Assembly: GCA_003551745.1 (NCBI GenBank)
Contig: PUNI01000198.1
Coordinates: 1 to 6,313 of the forward strand
DNA from: Paracoccaceae bacterium
GTDB lineage: Bacteria; Pseudomonadota; Alphaproteobacteria; Rhodobacterales; Rhodobacteraceae
DNA length: 6,313 nucleotides
Reading direction: 5' to 3'
Positions 3,643 through 6,313 of the stretch are shown piece after piece (positions within the stretch are counted from its first letter, which is position 1; each line of letters opens with the position of its first letter). Under the pieces are notes generated by a model, which was not told the origin of the DNA, did no database searches, and saw only the letters and a program-made list of their open reading frames with translations. The position numbers were made by a program, and so were the translations under genes.

Positions 3643-6313
3643 CTGCGGCGCGCCCTCCTTCCGGTTGCCCTGGGCGCAGGGCTGGCCTTGCCCGCCGCGC
3701 CGGCGCTGGCCGATGACGCGGGCTTCCTGACCCGGCTTCTGCAGGACCAGCTCTCCGATGCCGGGCGCGAGGTGCGCATCTCGGGCTTCCGTGGTGCGCT
3801 GTCGTCGCGGGCGACCATCGAGGAGCTCACCATTGCAGATGACGAGGGGGTGTGGCTGACCCTGCGCGGGGCGGTCCTCGACTGGAACCGGGCGGCGCTG
3901 TTCCGCCGGGCGCTGTCGGTCAACGAGCTTGCCGCCCGCGAGGTGGTGATGACCCGGCTGCCCGAGGGCGACGACGGCCGCCAGCCCCCGGCGGCCGAGG
4001 CGACGCCCTTCTCGCTGCCCGAGCTGCCGCTGTCGGTGCGCGTCGGCGAGATCGACGTCGAGCGGGTGGTGCTGGGGGCGCCGATCCTCGGCGCCGAGAC
4101 GGTTCTTCAGATCGACGGCACCGCGACCCTCGCCGGCGGCGAGGGCGCGGCGCGGCTGGAGGCGCGGCGGATCGACGGGGAGGAGGGCACGCTCCGGCTC
4201 GACGGCGCCTTCAGCAACGCCACCCGCGTGCTGCGGCTGGATCTGGAGCTGGCCGAGGGGCCGGGCGGGATCGCCGCCACCGCGCTCGGCCTGCCCGGCA
4301 CACCGGCGTTGCGGCTGGCCGTGGATGGCGAGGGGCCGCTGTCGGACTATCGCAGCGACATCGCGCTGGAGACGGACGGCGAGCCGCGCCTGACCGGCGC
4401 CGTCGAACTCGCCGCCCAGCCCGCCACCGACGACGGCCCCGGCCCGCTGAGCTTCCGCGCCGATCTGGCCGGCGACGTGCGCCCGCTTCTGGAGCCCGAG
4501 TTCCACGACTTCTTCGGCGCCGACACGCGGCTGGCGGTGGCGGGCCTGCGCCCCGACGACGGCAGCTTCGAGTTGACCGAGCTCGACCTGAACGCCGAGG
4601 AGCTGGCGCTCAGCGGCACGCTGGCGCTGGGGCCGGACGGTCTGCCGCGGCGCATGGCGCTGGAGGGCGCGGTCGCCGCCCGCGACGGCCAGCCGGTGCT
4701 GCTGCCGGTCGGCGGGCCGCGCACCTTCATCGACCGGGCCGATCTCGTCCTCGATTTCGACGCGGCCGCCAGCGAGGACTGGGACCTGCGCTTCGATATC
4801 GCCGGCTTTGCACGTCCCGACATGACCATCGCCGCGCTGGGTCTGGAGGGCGGCGGGCGGATCGCGCCGGGCAACGGTCTGCCCTCCGCGGTCACCGCCG
4901 ATCTCGATTTCCGCGCCGAGGGCGTCGCGCCGAGCGATGCCGGCCTCGCCGCCGCCTTGGGCGACGCGCTGACAGGCAGTCTGCGCCTCGACTGGCGCCA
5001 GGGCGCGCCGGTGGAGATCCCCGAGCTGCGGCTGGCCGGCGCCGATTACCGGCTGGACGGCCGCGCGCGCATCGACGGCCAGCGGGTCGATGCCACGGTG
5101 GCGGCCGCGCTGGACGACCTCGCGCGCTTCTCGGGCCTCGCCGGGCGCCAGCTGGGCGGCGCGGCGCAGGCCGATGTGGCGGCAGAGGCAGAGCTTCTGT
5201 CGGGCGCCTTCGACGCCACGCTGATGGTGACGGGCCGCGACCTCTCCATCGACCAGCCGGAGGCGGATTCGCTGCTGTCGGGGACCTCCGAGATCGCAGG
5301 CCGCATCGCCCGCGACGAGACCGGCACCACCATCGACGCGCTGACGGTCGCCGCCGGCAGCCTCTCGGCTCGTGTCGACGGCACCATCCGCAGCACCGGC
5401 GCCGACCTCGACGCCGTGCTCGACTTCGCCGATCTGGCCGCGCTGGGGCCGGGCTATGGCGGCCGGCTCTTCGCCGAGGGGCGGCTGATCGACGAGCCGA
5501 CCGGCGCCGCGCCCGCCGAGGAAGGCGACCCGATTCCAACCCGCCAGCGCATCAGCTTCACCGCCACAGGCACCGATCTCGACCCCGGCATCGACGAGCT
5601 GCGCCGGTTGCTGGCCGGCGAGAGCCGGATCGTGCTGGAGGCCGCGATCGAGGATGGCACGACCGACATCTCGCGCTTCAGCCTCGGCGCCACGGCGCTG
5701 GCGGCGGAGCTGGCCGGCAGCATAGGCCCGGCCGGTACCGAGATGGGCGGCACCTTCGACTTCGCCGATCTGGGCGTGCTCGGCCCCGGCTATGGCGGCC
5801 GCGTCAGCGCCGAGGGGCGCTTCTTCGATGCCGGTGACGGCCGGCAGCTGCGGGCAGAGGCCACGGGAAGCGACATCCGCATCGGCCAGGCCCAGGCCGA
5901 CAGGCTGCTGGCCGGCGAGACGCGGCTTGCCGTCGCCGCCGAGCAGCGCGGCGAGACGATCACGCTCGACAGCGCCAATCTCTCCACCGCCACCGGCCTG
6001 ACGCTGACCGCGACCGGCCAGCGCAGCGACAGCGCCACCGACCTCGTCGCCGATCTGGTGCTGGAGAGCCTGTCGGCGCTCGATCCGGCCTATGGCGGCC
6101 GGCTGCAGGCGGATGCCCGGTTCAGCGAGGCCGGCGAGGAGCGCACGCTGAACCTCGACGCGCAGGGCACGAATCTCGCGCTCGGCATCGATGAGCTGGA
6201 CACGATCCTGCGCGGCAGCTCGCGGCTGACGCTGGAGGCGGCGCAGATCGGCGAGCGTCTGCGGGTCCGCGGGGCGCGGCTGGTCACGCCGATCCTGACC
6301 GCCGACGCGATCA
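3640..6313 (+). CDS. tamB: TamB, translocation and assembly module subunit (3' end outside window)
   Basis: TamB is the long periplasm-spanning partner of TamA, a beta-rich groove protein of the AsmA/TamB class thought to guide outer-membrane proteins or lipids between membranes. The frame is open for 891 codons and leaves the window before any stop, so the C-terminal DUF490/TamB domain is not seen. Residues 1-24 look like a cleavable signal peptide (LRR, hydrophobic stretch, APALA before DD). Residues 27-107 (GFLTRLLQDQLSDAGREVRISGFRG region, then WLTLRGAVLDWNRAAL) match the conserved TamB N-terminus. The rest is rich in beta-type alternating residues, Asp, Gly and Ala, with no cysteine in the visible part. 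Four repeats of about 100 residues begin near residue 488. The start overlaps the tamA stop by one base. A GC-rich, Arg-heavy open frame overlaps in another phase and is not coding. Family assignment rests on the tamA context and N-terminal pattern. Confidence 0.9.
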   Translation, partial: MLRRALLPVALGAGLALPAAPALADDAGFLTRLLQDQLSDAGREVRISGFRGALSSRATIEELTIADDEGVWLTLRGAVLDWNRAALFRRALSVNELAAREVVMTRLPEGDDGRQPPAAEATPFSLPELPLSVRVGEIDVERVVLGAPILGAETVLQIDGTATLAGGEGAARLEARRIDGEEGTLRLDGAFSNATRVLRLDLELAEGPGGIAATALGLPGTPALRLAVDGEGPLSDYRSDIALETDGEPRLTGAVELAAQPATDDGPGPLSFRADLAGDVRPLLEPEFHDFFGADTRLAVAGLRPDDGSFELTELDLNAEELALSGTLALGPDGLPRRMALEGAVAARDGQPVLLPVGGPRTFIDRADLVLDFDAAASEDWDLRFDIAGFARPDMTIAALGLEGGGRIAPGNGLPSAVTADLDFRAEGVAPSDAGLAAALGDALTGSLRLDWRQGAPVEIPELRLAGADYRLDGRARIDGQRVDATVAAALDDLARFSGLAGRQLGGAAQADVAAEAELLSGAFDATLMVTGRDLSIDQPEADSLLSGTSEIAGRIARDETGTTIDALTVAAGSLSARVDGTIRSTGADLDAVLDFADLAALGPGYGGRLFAEGRLIDEPTGAAPAEEGDPIPTRQRISFTATGTDLDPGIDELRRLLAGESRIVLEAAIEDGTTDISRFSLGATALAAELAGSIGPAGTEMGGTFDFADLGVLGPGYGGRVSAEGRFFDAGDGRQLRAEATGSDIRIGQAQADRLLAGETRLAVAAEQRGETITLDSANLSTATGLTLTATGQRSDSATDLVADLVLESLSALDPAYGGRLQADARFSEAGEERTLNLDAQGTNLALGIDELDTILRGSSRLTLEAAQIGERLRVRGARLVTPILTADAI
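5101..6313 (+). repeat. Four tandem ~100-residue repeats within tamB
   Basis: TamB residues from 488 on carry a recurring unit. One marker is the GxxGGR-like turn: AGRQLGG near 501-507, then GPGYGGR at 603-609 and 715-721, and DPAYGGR at 815-821. The second marker is LLSGTSEI, LLAGESRI, LLAGETRL and ILRGSSRL, with the G at residues 548, 660, 759 and 859 (spacings 112, 99 and 100). At DNA level an 18-nt block at 5420-5437 recurs exactly at 5756-5773, and a 15-nt block at 5609-5623 recurs at 5906-5920. The units probably are structural modules of the beta-groove. The last one is cut by the window end. Confidence 0.8.

Noticed and set aside
3852..5837. 661-codon plus-strand open frame overlapping tamB in another phase
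   Set aside because: The product is a low-complexity Arg/Gly/Ala/Pro string. The tamB frame from 3640 has a signal peptide, conserved N-terminus and structured repeats, and stays open to the window end.

Overview
This 6.3-kb window is GC-rich and looks like chromosome of an alphaproteobacterium, most likely of the Rhodobacterales/Rhodobacteraceae. The reasons are the wording of the PheS protein (for example the stretch around residues 200-226 and the C-terminal motif 3 block), the TamA/TamB sequence style, and GC-rich codon use with long spurious open frames in all phases. The taxon is inferred from remembered family sequences; no search was run.

Layout. Positions 1-41 hold a plausible promoter, followed by a complete tRNA-Thr(GGT) gene with encoded CCA (42-116). 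Positions 117-609 hold no convincing protein gene. This stretch is partly lower in GC than the genes and contains several GC-rich inverted repeats. It also carries, on the minus strand at 179-198, a 20-nt block identical to the 5' end of tRNA-Asp as I know it, apparently a tRNA gene remnant. pheS (610-1695) encodes a full-length phenylalanyl-tRNA synthetase alpha subunit. After a 127-bp gap with a possible promoter come tamA (1823-3640), an Omp85-family outer-membrane barrel with POTRA domains, and tamB (from 3640, running off the right edge), the large periplasmic partner. tamA and tamB overlap in a TGATG junction and are surely cotranscribed and translationally coupled.

Function. tRNA-Thr and PheS serve translation. 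TamA and TamB form the translocation and assembly module linking the inner and outer membranes, which helps insert some outer-membrane proteins and has been tied to phospholipid transport. The usual pheS partner pheT does not follow pheS here.

I see no CRISPR array, intact mobile element, defence system or other clearly new system. The points most worth a second look are the tRNA-Asp fragment, the structured 493-bp intergenic region, the pheS-tamAB linkage without pheT, a two-cysteine insertion in the TamA loop-6 region, and recently diverged ~100-residue tandem repeats in TamB.
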